From contig JAHEYU010000013.1 in the NCBI GenBank assembly GCA_023251435.1, positions 1-64,000 on the forward strand: 64,000 bases of DNA, given 5' to 3'. The DNA comes from Bacteroidota bacterium (GTDB lineage Bacteria > Bacteroidota > Bacteroidia > Bacteroidales > Prolixibacteraceae). Under the pieces are notes generated by a model. It saw only the letters and a list, made by a program, of their open reading frames with translations. It was not told the origin of the DNA and did not search any database. Positions 17,248 through 26,800 of the stretch are shown here, in pieces (the first letter of the stretch is position 1; the number at the start of each line of letters is the position of its first letter). Position numbers and translations under genes: made by a program.

Positions 17248-18231
17248 ATGGGTTATAACCGACTTATAAAAATGTTATGCGTAATAACATTGCTGCCAAT
17301 TTTCTCATGCATAGGTACTTCTAAAAAAAAAGAATTGAAGCTTGCACACGCATTGCAAGTCAGTCACCCGGTACATCAAGCTATGGAGTATCTGGCTCTA
17401 CGGGTGGGAGAACTATCTGAAGGAAAACTGATGATTAAGGTTTATCCGGCTGAGCAGTTGGGGTCGGAACAACAGTGCGTTGAGCTGTTGCAAATTGGTA
17501 GCCTGGCCATGACCAAAGTTTCGACTGCTGTATTGGAAGGTTTTATAAACGATTACAAAGTATTTGGGTTACCATACCTTTTCAAATCAAAAGAACATAT
17601 TTTTAAAATTATGGATGGGGAGATTGGCAAAGAACTCCTATTAAGTACTGAAAGTAAATGGATTAGAGGTTTGTGTTATTACGATGCGGGTTCACGTAGT
17701 TTTTACACCAAATCGAAATCCATTAATTATCCTGATGATTTATCTGGTATGAAAATGAGGGTTCAGCCTAGCACTACGGCTGTAGAAATGACCAGGGCTT
17801 TAGGAGGATCAGCAACGCCAATTTCATACGGAGAATTATACACTGCTTTGCAAAGTGGTGTTGTTGACGGTGCCGAAAATAGCCCCACGAGCCTATATAT
17901 TTCACGACATTATGAAGTATGTAAATTTTTCTCCCTTGACGAACACACTACCATCCCTGACATTCTTGTGATTAGTAAGCTTATTTGGGATAAACTGAGT
18001 TCGCAGGAAAAACTGTGGGTTCAGCAAGCTGCTGATGAGTCTGCTTTGTTACAAAGAGAACTTTGGGCCAAATCGGAAATAAAAGCAATTGAGAATTTGC
18101 AAAAAGCAGGTGTTCATATCTATTATCCTGAAAAAGAACCCTTCATACTAAAAGTACAATCCTTGTTGGAAAGTTATAAAAGCAACCCGGTAATCTATTC
18201 TTATATAAAAAGAATTCAAGCTTTTGAATAA
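17248..18231 (+). CDS. dctP: TRAP transporter substrate-binding protein, DctP family
   Basis: A 327-aa solute-binding protein made as a lipoprotein: the signal ends in LPIFSC, with the lipidated Cys at position 21. The DctP fold is clear from LAHALQVSHPVHQAMEYLA, GGSATPISYGELYTALQSGVVDGAENSP (about 195-220) and the conserved MRVQPS substrate-arginine region (about 167). TRAP DctP proteins mainly bind organic acids including uronates, which would suit a pectin-related locus; that link is inference. It is followed by both permease subunits. Confidence 0.93.
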   Translation: MGYNRLIKMLCVITLLPIFSCIGTSKKKELKLAHALQVSHPVHQAMEYLALRVGELSEGKLMIKVYPAEQLGSEQQCVELLQIGSLAMTKVSTAVLEGFINDYKVFGLPYLFKSKEHIFKIMDGEIGKELLLSTESKWIRGLCYYDAGSRSFYTKSKSINYPDDLSGMKMRVQPSTTAVEMTRALGGSATPISYGELYTALQSGVVDGAENSPTSLYISRHYEVCKFFSLDEHTTIPDILVISKLIWDKLSSQEKLWVQQAADESALLQRELWAKSEIKAIENLQKAGVHIYYPEKEPFILKVQSLLESYKSNPVIYSYIKRIQAFE

Positions 18232-18242
18232 ATAGTAATAAC

Positions 18243-18722
18243 ATGACTATTCGAAATTATATTGACAAAGTACTGGAATGGGCACTAGTTTTTCTAATGA
18301 GTATCCTCGTAATAGATGTACTGTGGCAGGTCGCCAGCCGTTTTCTTTTAAACTCGCCCAGCAGTTTTACCGACGAACTGGCAGGCTTTCTGCTTATCTG
18401 GGTTGGCTTACTTGGTGCAGCTTATGTTGCCGGGAAACAAGAACACCTCGCAATTGATTTACTGAACCAGAGCAGCGGTCCAAATGGGAAATTAAAGCTT
18501 AATATGATCACTAGTATCATCATTGTCATTTTTGCTGTTTCGGTAATGATGATCGGAGGTTGCTGGCTTGTTTATACGCGGTTTTACCTGTCTGTTAAAT
18601 CGGCAGCTATGGGCATACCACTGGGTATTGTTTACCTTGTGTTACCCATAAGTGGTTTGTTGATCGCTTATTTCGATATTGATAATATGTGCAAAATGGT
18701 TAAGGAAAACCGGAAAAAATAA
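18243..18722 (+). CDS. dctQ: TRAP transporter small permease, DctQ family
   Basis: A 159-aa inner-membrane protein with four helices (about 12-32, 48-65, 90-112 and 128-148). The conserved SSFTDELAGFLLIWVGLLGAAY segment is diagnostic for DctQ. It begins 11 nt after dctP and ends 4 nt before dctM. It pairs with DctM to form the membrane part of the sodium- or proton-driven TRAP importer. Confidence 0.93.
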   Translation: MTIRNYIDKVLEWALVFLMSILVIDVLWQVASRFLLNSPSSFTDELAGFLLIWVGLLGAAYVAGKQEHLAIDLLNQSSGPNGKLKLNMITSIIIVIFAVSVMMIGGCWLVYTRFYLSVKSAAMGIPLGIVYLVLPISGLLIAYFDIDNMCKMVKENRKK

Positions 18723-18726
18723 GATA

Positions 18727-20193
18727 ATGGAATATCTCGAAATGTTTGTACTCGTCTTTAGTTTTATTGTTTTGCTGGCTATTGGTGTGCCTATTGCATT
18801 CAGTATTGGTATCTCGGGTATTTTAACCATGCTGGTGAGTATCGACATGATTCCCGCTTTTACCACCTTTTCGTATAGAATGGCCACAGGGCTTAATAGC
18901 TTTGCTTTGCTGGCGATACCATTTTTTGTATTAGCCGGAAATATAATGAACAGCGGAGGGATCGCAATCCGCCTGATTGACTTTGCCAGAGTACTGGTAG
19001 GTGGAATTCCTGGAGGAGTGGCCATTGTTAATGTGCTGGCGAATATGCTTTTCGGTGCTATATCCGGTTCTGCAGCCGCATCAGCTTCAGCTATTGGCAG
19101 CATTATGACCCCCGAAATGAAGAAAGAAGGTTATCCTGAAAACTTCAGTGCAGCTGTGAACATCACTTCTGCAACTACCGGTTTATCTATTCCTCCTAGT
19201 AATATCCTAATTGTTTACTCGCTGGCAAGCGGAGGTGTTTCCATTACTGCCTTGTTTCTTGCTGGTTATCTGCCGGGTATACTTACGGGGATTGCAATTA
19301 TGATTGCAGCGGTATTAATGCTTATCAATAAGAGCAAAGGCACCAAAACCGCATTCAAAGCTGCGGGTACGGTAGTATTGATTATCGTTGCCTTCACCTT
19401 GCTCTTTTATGGGTTTTCATTCGCCAGGGCAGAATTCTCACCTGTTGTAAACCGTATCTTATTAATTTTGGCTTTAACTGCTTTAGCCGTTCTTATCTTT
19501 TTCAGGACAAAAAATAACAAAGAAAAGGCATTGATGGGTACCAAAAAATTCCTGGATGCCGTTCCAAGCTTGCTGATGCTGATTATAGTCATTGGCGGGA
19601 TTGTAGCCGGGTATTTTACTGCCACCGAAGCTTCGGCTATCGCTGTTTTGTACTCCCTGATCCTAGCATTTATTTACCGTATGGTTTCCTTCAGGCATTT
19701 GCCTATAATCATCCTGAGATCGGTTAAAACAACAGGAATTGTGTTGCTTCTGGTGGCTACTTGTTTGGGCCTGTCATGGATTATGGCTTATGAAAATATT
19801 CCTCAAAATGTAAGCGAATGGCTGTTATCTGTTTCCGATAATCCTATTATCATATTGCTCATCATTAATCTGATCCTGCTTTTTGTTGGCATGTTTATGG
19901 ACATGACACCCGCTGTATTGATTTTTACGCCTATTTTTTTGCCAATTGTAACGGGTATGGGAGTCGATCCTATCCATTTCGGAATCATTATGGTGGTCAA
20001 CCTGAGTATTGGACTTTGTACACCTCCAGTGGGTTCGGTGCTCTTTATCGGGTGTAGTGTAGCAGGCCTAAGTATCGATAAGGTTATCAAACCGCTTATA
20101 CCCATGTTTCTTGCGATGTTAATTGTTTTGTTGCTGGTTACCTACTTACCACAAATCAGCTTATGGCTTCCGGCACAATTTGGCTTCCAATAG
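18727..20193 (+). CDS. dctM: TRAP transporter large permease, DctM family
   Basis: A 488-aa inner-membrane protein with about a dozen helices that carries the transport path. Family motifs include GIPGGVAIVNVLANMLFGAISGSAAASASAIG (about 96-128), PSNILIVYS and the repeat-half DMTPAVLIFTPIFLPI (about 390). The ATG at 18727 directly after the dctQ stop is preferred to a TTG 48 nt further upstream, because the extension would be hydrophilic and would overlap dctQ. The linker between the two halves (about 200-260) is longer than in classic DctM, with two added helices. Confidence 0.93.
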   Translation: MEYLEMFVLVFSFIVLLAIGVPIAFSIGISGILTMLVSIDMIPAFTTFSYRMATGLNSFALLAIPFFVLAGNIMNSGGIAIRLIDFARVLVGGIPGGVAIVNVLANMLFGAISGSAAASASAIGSIMTPEMKKEGYPENFSAAVNITSATTGLSIPPSNILIVYSLASGGVSITALFLAGYLPGILTGIAIMIAAVLMLINKSKGTKTAFKAAGTVVLIIVAFTLLFYGFSFARAEFSPVVNRILLILALTALAVLIFFRTKNNKEKALMGTKKFLDAVPSLLMLIIVIGGIVAGYFTATEASAIAVLYSLILAFIYRMVSFRHLPIIILRSVKTTGIVLLLVATCLGLSWIMAYENIPQNVSEWLLSVSDNPIIILLIINLILLFVGMFMDMTPAVLIFTPIFLPIVTGMGVDPIHFGIIMVVNLSIGLCTPPVGSVLFIGCSVAGLSIDKVIKPLIPMFLAMLIVLLLVTYLPQISLWLPAQFGFQ

Positions 20194-20278
20194 CTCTGTT
20201 TTTGTTTTGATTTTTATCTGTCAATCAGTAAACTGAAAATCTTAACAAAAAGAAGCAATATATTTTCGAAAATTGAAT

Positions 20279-20307
20279 GGGGGGTAACTCTAAGATTTAC
20301 GTCCTAT
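20279..20307 (+). promoter_or_regulatory. ECF-type promoter copy 3 (before GH28)
   Basis: Six G plus T at 20279-20285 and CGTCCTAT at 20300-20307, again 21 nt apart. Transcription would start near 20314, 37 nt before the GH28 start codon. It lies 85 nt after dctM. Confidence 0.68.
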
Positions 20308-20350
20308 ATAGTGATAGTTCGTTCAAAGAATAAAAAAATATCCCATTCCA

Positions 20351-21847
20351 TTGAAAAAATTAACAGAAATTTTATTTGTTGTGTTTTTGCTTGCACCTTT
20401 TGGCATTTTAGCACAAACTTTCAATATTAAAGACTTTGGTGCATTGGCCAATGGCAAAACAATAAATACACAAGCCATTCAATCCACCATCGATAAATGC
20501 TATACCCAAGGCGGGGGCGAAGTGATAGTGCCTGCTGGCGTATTTTATACCGGAACCATTTTCCTGAAATCGAACGTGTACCTGCATCTATTGCCGGGAG
20601 CCGTTTTGCAGGGAAGTTATAATCCTGCCGATTATCCCGAGCATAATATTCTTTCGCACCAAAAGTTCGGAACGATTACACATGACGGACAATTTGCAAA
20701 ATTCGAAAAAGCTTTAGTCATTGCCGATAATGCACAAAATGTAGGGATTATCGGTGAGGGTACGGTGAAAGGAGCAGGAGATGGCGAAGCATTCCAAGTG
20801 GGAATGAATAAGGATAATAGACCAATGAATATCTATTTTATTGGTTGTAGCAATGTCAAACTGAAAGATATAAAAGTGCTCAACGCAGCTCAGATTACTA
20901 TTTCTATTTCGAAATGCGAAAAAGTGTTTGTAGATGGTTTGTATGTCAATAGTCTGGTTAACTGGAATAACGATGGAATGGATGTGGACTCGCGCGAGGT
21001 GGTGATTTCAAATTGCATTATCGAAGCAGAAGACGATGCGCTTTGTTTCAAAAGCGAATACCTAAACAAGATGTGCGAGAATATTACGGTAACGAATTGT
21101 GTCGTTTCTTCAAGTTGCAACGGTATAAAGCTGGGGACGGGTTCACGTACTGGGTTTAGAAATATTACGGTGAATAATTGTATCATAAAACGCGGCCAGG
21201 AAGACAAATACTTACATTGGAAAATGACTCCCGAAATTGTGTTCAAGGAAACCACACCAAGCGTAAACACGGGTATCGTAATTTTGGGTGTTGATGGTGG
21301 AGTGGTGGAGAATATTAGTTTTTCCAACATTGTAATGACCGATGTGGTGAGCCCTATTTTTATCCGTGTGGGTAAACGTTTCCTGAATCCGGAAGGCAAG
21401 CCATCAGTAATGAAAAATATTAGTATTCAAAACGTAATAGCCCAGAGTAGAAGTATCATTCCATCAATTGTGGCAGGCTTGGAAGAAAGTCCTGCCAAAG
21501 ACATTCGCCTTTCCAATATTCGTATCTCCATTCCTATTGTTGTGACTGCCGATTTTTTAAAAAGCTTCCCTGCAACAATTACTGAAGACATAAAAGGATA
21601 TCCCGAAAACCGCATGACTTTTGGCAAATTATTACCTGCTTCCTCATTTTATGTGCGTCATGTAGAAGGCATTACAATGAATGACATTACCATAACTTAT
21701 GGAAATGATGAAGCCCGCCCGGCATTTTATTACGATGATGTAAGAAATATACAGTTGAGGAATGTGATTGTTAATGATCATAAAATAGATACAAATACAA
21801 CATTAGTGGAAAGTAAAAATAGTGATATGATAGGTTTTGGAAAATAA
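20351..21847 (+). CDS. GH28 polygalacturonase-like enzyme
   Basis: A 498-aa exported right-handed beta-helix. Signal peptide at about 1-21 (start TTG at 20351; no better in-frame ATG precedes the signal). Pectin-lyase-fold signature at FNIKDFGALANGKTINTQAI. GH28 catalytic carboxylates are in WNNDGMDVDS (206-213) and EAEDDALCFKS (225-235). The usual GHG motif is replaced by SSCNGIKLG (254-262), seen in rhamnogalacturonan- and exo-type relatives, so plain endo-polygalacturonase activity is doubtful. It has its own ECF promoter. Its 5' end was the source of the decayed copy at 15.7 kb. GH97 follows after 80 nt. Confidence 0.85.
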   Translation: MKKLTEILFVVFLLAPFGILAQTFNIKDFGALANGKTINTQAIQSTIDKCYTQGGGEVIVPAGVFYTGTIFLKSNVYLHLLPGAVLQGSYNPADYPEHNILSHQKFGTITHDGQFAKFEKALVIADNAQNVGIIGEGTVKGAGDGEAFQVGMNKDNRPMNIYFIGCSNVKLKDIKVLNAAQITISISKCEKVFVDGLYVNSLVNWNNDGMDVDSREVVISNCIIEAEDDALCFKSEYLNKMCENITVTNCVVSSSCNGIKLGTGSRTGFRNITVNNCIIKRGQEDKYLHWKMTPEIVFKETTPSVNTGIVILGVDGGVVENISFSNIVMTDVVSPIFIRVGKRFLNPEGKPSVMKNISIQNVIAQSRSIIPSIVAGLEESPAKDIRLSNIRISIPIVVTADFLKSFPATITEDIKGYPENRMTFGKLLPASSFYVRHVEGITMNDITITYGNDEARPAFYYDDVRNIQLRNVIVNDHKIDTNTTLVESKNSDMIGFGK

Positions 21848-21927
21848 GGGATATGAATTGCAAATATCCTAATTGCGTTATAAATGAAGTGTTTACAATA
21901 TAACTTCAGTCTATAAAATCTGAACCA

Positions 21928-23796
21928 ATGAAACGAAGATTAATTTTCGTCGCCGTAATATTTTTTTCGCTTTTATCATTTGAAAAAAGTGATAAAAATT
22001 TAGTTTGCACTTCACCAGACGGAGCGATTAAATTACTCGTTGAAACAAAGAATCTGGCAGGTAAAGCCTGTTTTTCAATTGTCTTCAACCATGACACTAT
22101 TGTCAAAGCAACGTCACTTGGTATAATTGTAGATGATGATCAATATAGTTTTGCAAGTGGTTTATCACTCCAAAATACAGAAAAAAAAGTTATTGATGAA
22201 GTATATGAAATGAAAACCGGGAAGCAATTAAAGCGAATAAACCATTGTAATGAACTGCTTTTAAGACTTAAGAATCCATCAGAAAATATGGTTAATTTGG
22301 TTTTTCGTGTTTATGATGACGGAGTAGCTTATCGTTACGAATTGAACAATAATCAAAAAATTGGCATAAAAAAAGAATACTCAGAATTTCACTTTAATGG
22401 TATTTCTAAAATTTGGGCCTCAAATTACAGCAAATTCGACGAACAACCGTTTCAAAAATGGAGATCTGTTCCTGAAATAGTAAATACAAATTTATCCTTT
22501 CCGGTTCTTGTAAATACCTCATCAAATTATTGGGTCTTGGTGTCAGAGGCAAATGTATCGAACTATCCGTTAAGTGTTGGCAAATTTGATGGAAACCACC
22601 TTTATTATACATTCCCTTCAGCGATAGAAGGAATAAATACTGTCGAACAAAACTATATTTCTCCTTGGAGGCTAATGATTTTGGGTAAGGACTTAAATAC
22701 CATTGTTGAAAGTTGTTTAATCGACCACTTAGCTCCTCCCACCAAGATAAAAGATTTATCATGGGTTGTACCTGGCATTACCTCATTTCCCTGGTGGGGA
22801 GATAACCTGGCCAATTCAAATCCGGAGTCAATTAAAAAGTATATAGACTTGTCGGCAGCAATGAACTGGAGATATGTTGAATTTGACATAGCCCTCATTG
22901 GCTCACCTTCTTTATCGGTCGAAAAATGGAAATCAGTTAACTGGATCAAAGATGTTACTGATTACGGAAAGCAAAAAGGCGTTTACTGTTACGGTTGGGA
23001 TGACTTCAAAAACCTGAATAGCCCAGACAAAAGAAAAGATATTTTCCAACGCTACAATGATTTGGGCATTGTGGGGATAAAAGTTGATTTTGTTGATAGC
23101 TACACCCAGCAAACACGCAGTGCTGTTGAAGAATTGATCCGTGACGCTGCGCAATACAGGCTGATGGTCAGTTTTCACGGTGCACCATCGCCAAGAGGAT
23201 TTGCCCGTCAATATCCGAACGTAGTCACTTTTGAGGCTGTGCGTGGGGCAGAATATTACCTCACAGTCAATGGGGAAAAAGGGGTAACCCCACAACATAA
23301 CTGTACTCTTCCCTTCACCCGTAATGTATTAGGCTCCATGGACTATACACCGGTTGCTTTCAGTTCAAAAATCAGGCAGACAACCATGGCCCACGAACTG
23401 GCATTGTCGGTTATTTTCGAATCGGGCTGGCAGGTGATGTGCGATGTGCCTGAATCATACCTGAATTCAGTGGCTAAACCATTTTTATCACAGCTGCAAA
23501 CCGCGTGGGATGAAACAAAATTTCTGGATGGATATCCCGGTGAATATTGTTGCCTGGCAAGACGAAAAGGTAACACATGGTTCATTGCAGGCATAAATTC
23601 GGGAGATGCCAGAATTGTCTCTTTAAAATTGCCTATTTCAGGTTCATGTTCGGTACAGGTTTATAACGATTTGGACAACGGACTGAATAGCCTGGGATCA
23701 ACCGAATATTCAATATCGGGAGAAAAACCATTTGAAATAACCATTCAGGAGAATGGAGGTTTTGCAATGATCGTCGAGATTTCAAAAACTCTGTAA
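21928..23796 (+). CDS. GH97 glycosidase, probably retaining alpha-galactosidase type
   Basis: A 622-aa exported enzyme with a hydrophobic N-terminus (about 3-17), a beta-supersandwich, a TIM barrel and a C-terminal beta domain. GH97 motifs: VVPGITSFPWWGD (about 275-287), GIKVDFVDS (about 385), HGAPSPRGFARQYPNVVTFEAVRGAEY (about 420-445) and the terminal ENGGFAMIVEI. An Asp in KVDF is the nucleophile of retaining GH97 alpha-galactosidases, whereas inverting SusB-type alpha-glucosidases use Glu bases elsewhere. The Asp therefore favours the retaining type. Together with GH27 this gives the locus two alpha-galactosidase candidates. Confidence 0.88.
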   Translation: MKRRLIFVAVIFFSLLSFEKSDKNLVCTSPDGAIKLLVETKNLAGKACFSIVFNHDTIVKATSLGIIVDDDQYSFASGLSLQNTEKKVIDEVYEMKTGKQLKRINHCNELLLRLKNPSENMVNLVFRVYDDGVAYRYELNNNQKIGIKKEYSEFHFNGISKIWASNYSKFDEQPFQKWRSVPEIVNTNLSFPVLVNTSSNYWVLVSEANVSNYPLSVGKFDGNHLYYTFPSAIEGINTVEQNYISPWRLMILGKDLNTIVESCLIDHLAPPTKIKDLSWVVPGITSFPWWGDNLANSNPESIKKYIDLSAAMNWRYVEFDIALIGSPSLSVEKWKSVNWIKDVTDYGKQKGVYCYGWDDFKNLNSPDKRKDIFQRYNDLGIVGIKVDFVDSYTQQTRSAVEELIRDAAQYRLMVSFHGAPSPRGFARQYPNVVTFEAVRGAEYYLTVNGEKGVTPQHNCTLPFTRNVLGSMDYTPVAFSSKIRQTTMAHELALSVIFESGWQVMCDVPESYLNSVAKPFLSQLQTAWDETKFLDGYPGEYCCLARRKGNTWFIAGINSGDARIVSLKLPISGSCSVQVYNDLDNGLNSLGSTEYSISGEKPFEITIQENGGFAMIVEISKTL

Positions 23797-23799
23797 GCA

Positions 23800-23807
23800 T
23801 ATTTTTG
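23800..23807 (+). promoter_or_regulatory. Candidate -7 box before the lamin-tail protein
   Basis: TATTTTTG matches TAnnTTTG 69 nt before the start codon. No TTTG -33 partner is at the right distance. Confidence 0.25.
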
Positions 23808-23875
23808 AATTTATATGATAAAAACATATTGATAGATGCTATTTCTTTTAATTACTTAATTTAAAACTAAACATT

Positions 23876-26800
23876 ATGAAATTTAAACTTTTACTTCTTT
23901 TTCTGGTAGTGATGGGTTTTAGTGCATTGGTTTATGCACAGAAAAAACCTTACGACAATTTAATTATCTCGGAGGCAGTGATGTATCATCCTCATCAGAA
24001 TTATGTTGAGTTTACAAACATGGGGACGGAAACCATCGACTTATCTAATTTTGAGTTCGGTCATATCTCTCCATGGGATTTGCCCTGGACTCCTGCTCCA
24101 CTTCATTTTTTTAGGCTTCCCGGCAAGATGCTGGCTCCTGGTAAATCTTATCTGATTTCAAATGCTTTTGCGTTTTCGCCTAAAATGTGGCAAAAAACCC
24201 AAAATTCTAAACTTTATTCTGAAAGGGTTACCAAGATAGATTTATTAAAAATGGCTGATCAGTTGATATATTACCCTGAGTTTGGTATGACTGCCAAGGA
24301 TAGTATCACACCGTATTACCTCACTACAAATGCATACAATGGTCGGGAATGCTGGTACCTTAGGCATCATTTTATCAACGATGCTGGAGTAAAAGACTCA
24401 GTCGTAGTTGATCAGGTTGGTGGCGTTTTTGACAGAGAAGGTGGTTTTAATAATGACTATGCGTATGATGTTGCCGGCGTTACAAAAGCAACCGGCAACT
24501 GTGTATTAATCCGCAAAACTTCTATTAAAAAAGGAAACATTAATTTTAATTCTGCCAGAGGACTTGACCTTGCTGACTCTGAATGGATTCCTGTTCCAAA
24601 TCTTAGTACTTATCAGTGGCGCGACGCTTTCTGGACAGCTGGTAATCAGGCTGTAGGCGCAGTACTGAATGCCAATACCCTGGTTTCGAAAACCGGGAAA
24701 GTCGCAGTAGATATTGCAAACGGAACCATTACAATCCCTTGGGGTGTGCGCAGAAATGACTCCATTATGAGGCAATTTGTTTACAAACCAGGGTTGGCAT
24801 GGCAGTATGACCTTGCCGCAAGAACTGAAGACTCTGCTTATATTTCAGCACGGACAGGAGATTTATTAACTCTGTATGTTTGCGGTGATGAAGCAACCAT
24901 TAAAAAATTCTCCATAAAGGTTCAGGAACCAACATCTTCAGACAATATTGTAATTCCTAAAAACAGTTATAATTATACAAAAAAAGCTTATTACGGAACC
25001 TTAGCTCCTGCTGGAGGCTGGCGCATTAGCGACGGAGTAAAGGGTATGGATACCATTAGTTTTGTTGGATTCGCAACACGCGTTGACACTCTTTTCAGAT
25101 ATTTGGAAAAACCTCCCAAAGCAACCTGGAAAATTGTATATAAAGAAGGTATTGCAAAACCCGACCTTAAAACAGGCGATAAACTGCAGGTAACTTCTGA
25201 AAATGGAAAGGTTAAGGAGTATTACCTGAAACTTCTGAAATTAGTTACCAATGACGATAGTAACTTAAGTTCAATTACATGGCCCGATATACCTTCATTC
25301 TTTAAAGGCGATATTGCAAAATCATACGGATGGAAAGGGGATACAATTCCAATGTTTAGCAAAACTAAAACCGATTATGTAGTTAGAATCCCTTTGGAAT
25401 ATGATGGTATTCCAGCATTGGCTTATACAAAAAGTCATCTTAACTCTAATGTGGTCGTTAACCGAGCCAAATCATTGACGGGTTCACCCGAAGATCGCAC
25501 TGTATCCTTTAGAGTAACGGCAGAAAATGATACTATAGTTACAACTTATACTGTTCGTTTCGAAAAGGAGAAAGATAATTCAAAGATTCAACCCTGGAAA
25601 GCTGAGCCATTTCTGTCACAAATCGTATATAAAGAATCTTATGCATTTCCATGGGTAGAAATTGTAAACCCTGGAACTGAAATGCTCGACCTTAGTCATT
25701 ATATGATTATGTGTAGTACTGCCGGGCGGGTTACTGCTTTTGGTCATTTCAATGCAGTTGGAACCCCTTATGCTAATGGCCCATACCGTAAATATGTTCC
25801 TGGCAGGAAATGGCAAAATAAATATGACTGGGAAGTACAACCCCGAATACTTGAATTGGATTTAGCTGTAAATTCTATCGTTTACCCCGGTGAATGCTTT
25901 TCAATGACTCAGAACAGCGGAGGAGGACTTTTGCCCGGAAATATTGGCTCTTTAGAGCTTTTTGGAAGTGGGGTGAATGTAAATTTTGCTACAGGAAAAA
26001 ACCCTTGGGGTTACACTATGATTAACGACAATGCACTCAATAACGGAGGGAATGCAAATTATTATTTATTCAAAATCCTGAACGATTCAGTGATAAATGG
26101 ATTAAAACCAGCAACAAGTTACAATGATTTTCAATTGGTGGACGTATTTGGGTCTGAAGACGGAAAAGCCTGGGTTGTTGGCGGAACCGCCTCCGGCCAG
26201 AATCATGCATATACCAGAAAACCAAATGTTTACAAAGGAAATACTGAACCAAAAGGTTCATGGGGAACTAACGCTGACAACAGCGAATGGATAATGTGGA
26301 ACCAGAAATATTGGCAGGGTCTGGGCATTGGTTACCCACGTTACTGGTACAACCTCGCTACGGGTATTGGATCTCACATAATGAATGAAGTAACCATTTA
26401 CAGGTCAACCATTTCTTCAATAATCTACAAAGTTAGTGAAGGGTATTCCATGAACGAAAATATCAAGGGAATAACTACCGGTACAACATTAACCACATTC
26501 TATAATAATATTATAAAAGCAAATCAATTGCAGACGCTTAAAGTAATGTCAAACGGAATAGAATTGGCAGAAGCTGCAGCAATCAAAAATGGCGATGTTC
26601 TGACAGTTCTATCGGCTGATAGTAAAAATACTTCAAAATATATGCTTGAAGTAACAGCCGAAGGCTTGAGCTCTAATGCAGTACTGACTTCTGCTACTTT
26701 GACCATTGATGTAACAGGAACAACCGGAACTGTTAGCGGATTTAAACAAGGAACTTTTTTGTCAAAAATCGTTTCCGGAGTTGTTGTTCCACCGGGAGCC

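Noticed and set aside
18679-18726. Upstream TTG start for the large TRAP permease
   Set aside because: It overlaps dctQ and adds hydrophilic residues before the first helix; the ATG at 18727 fits the family.
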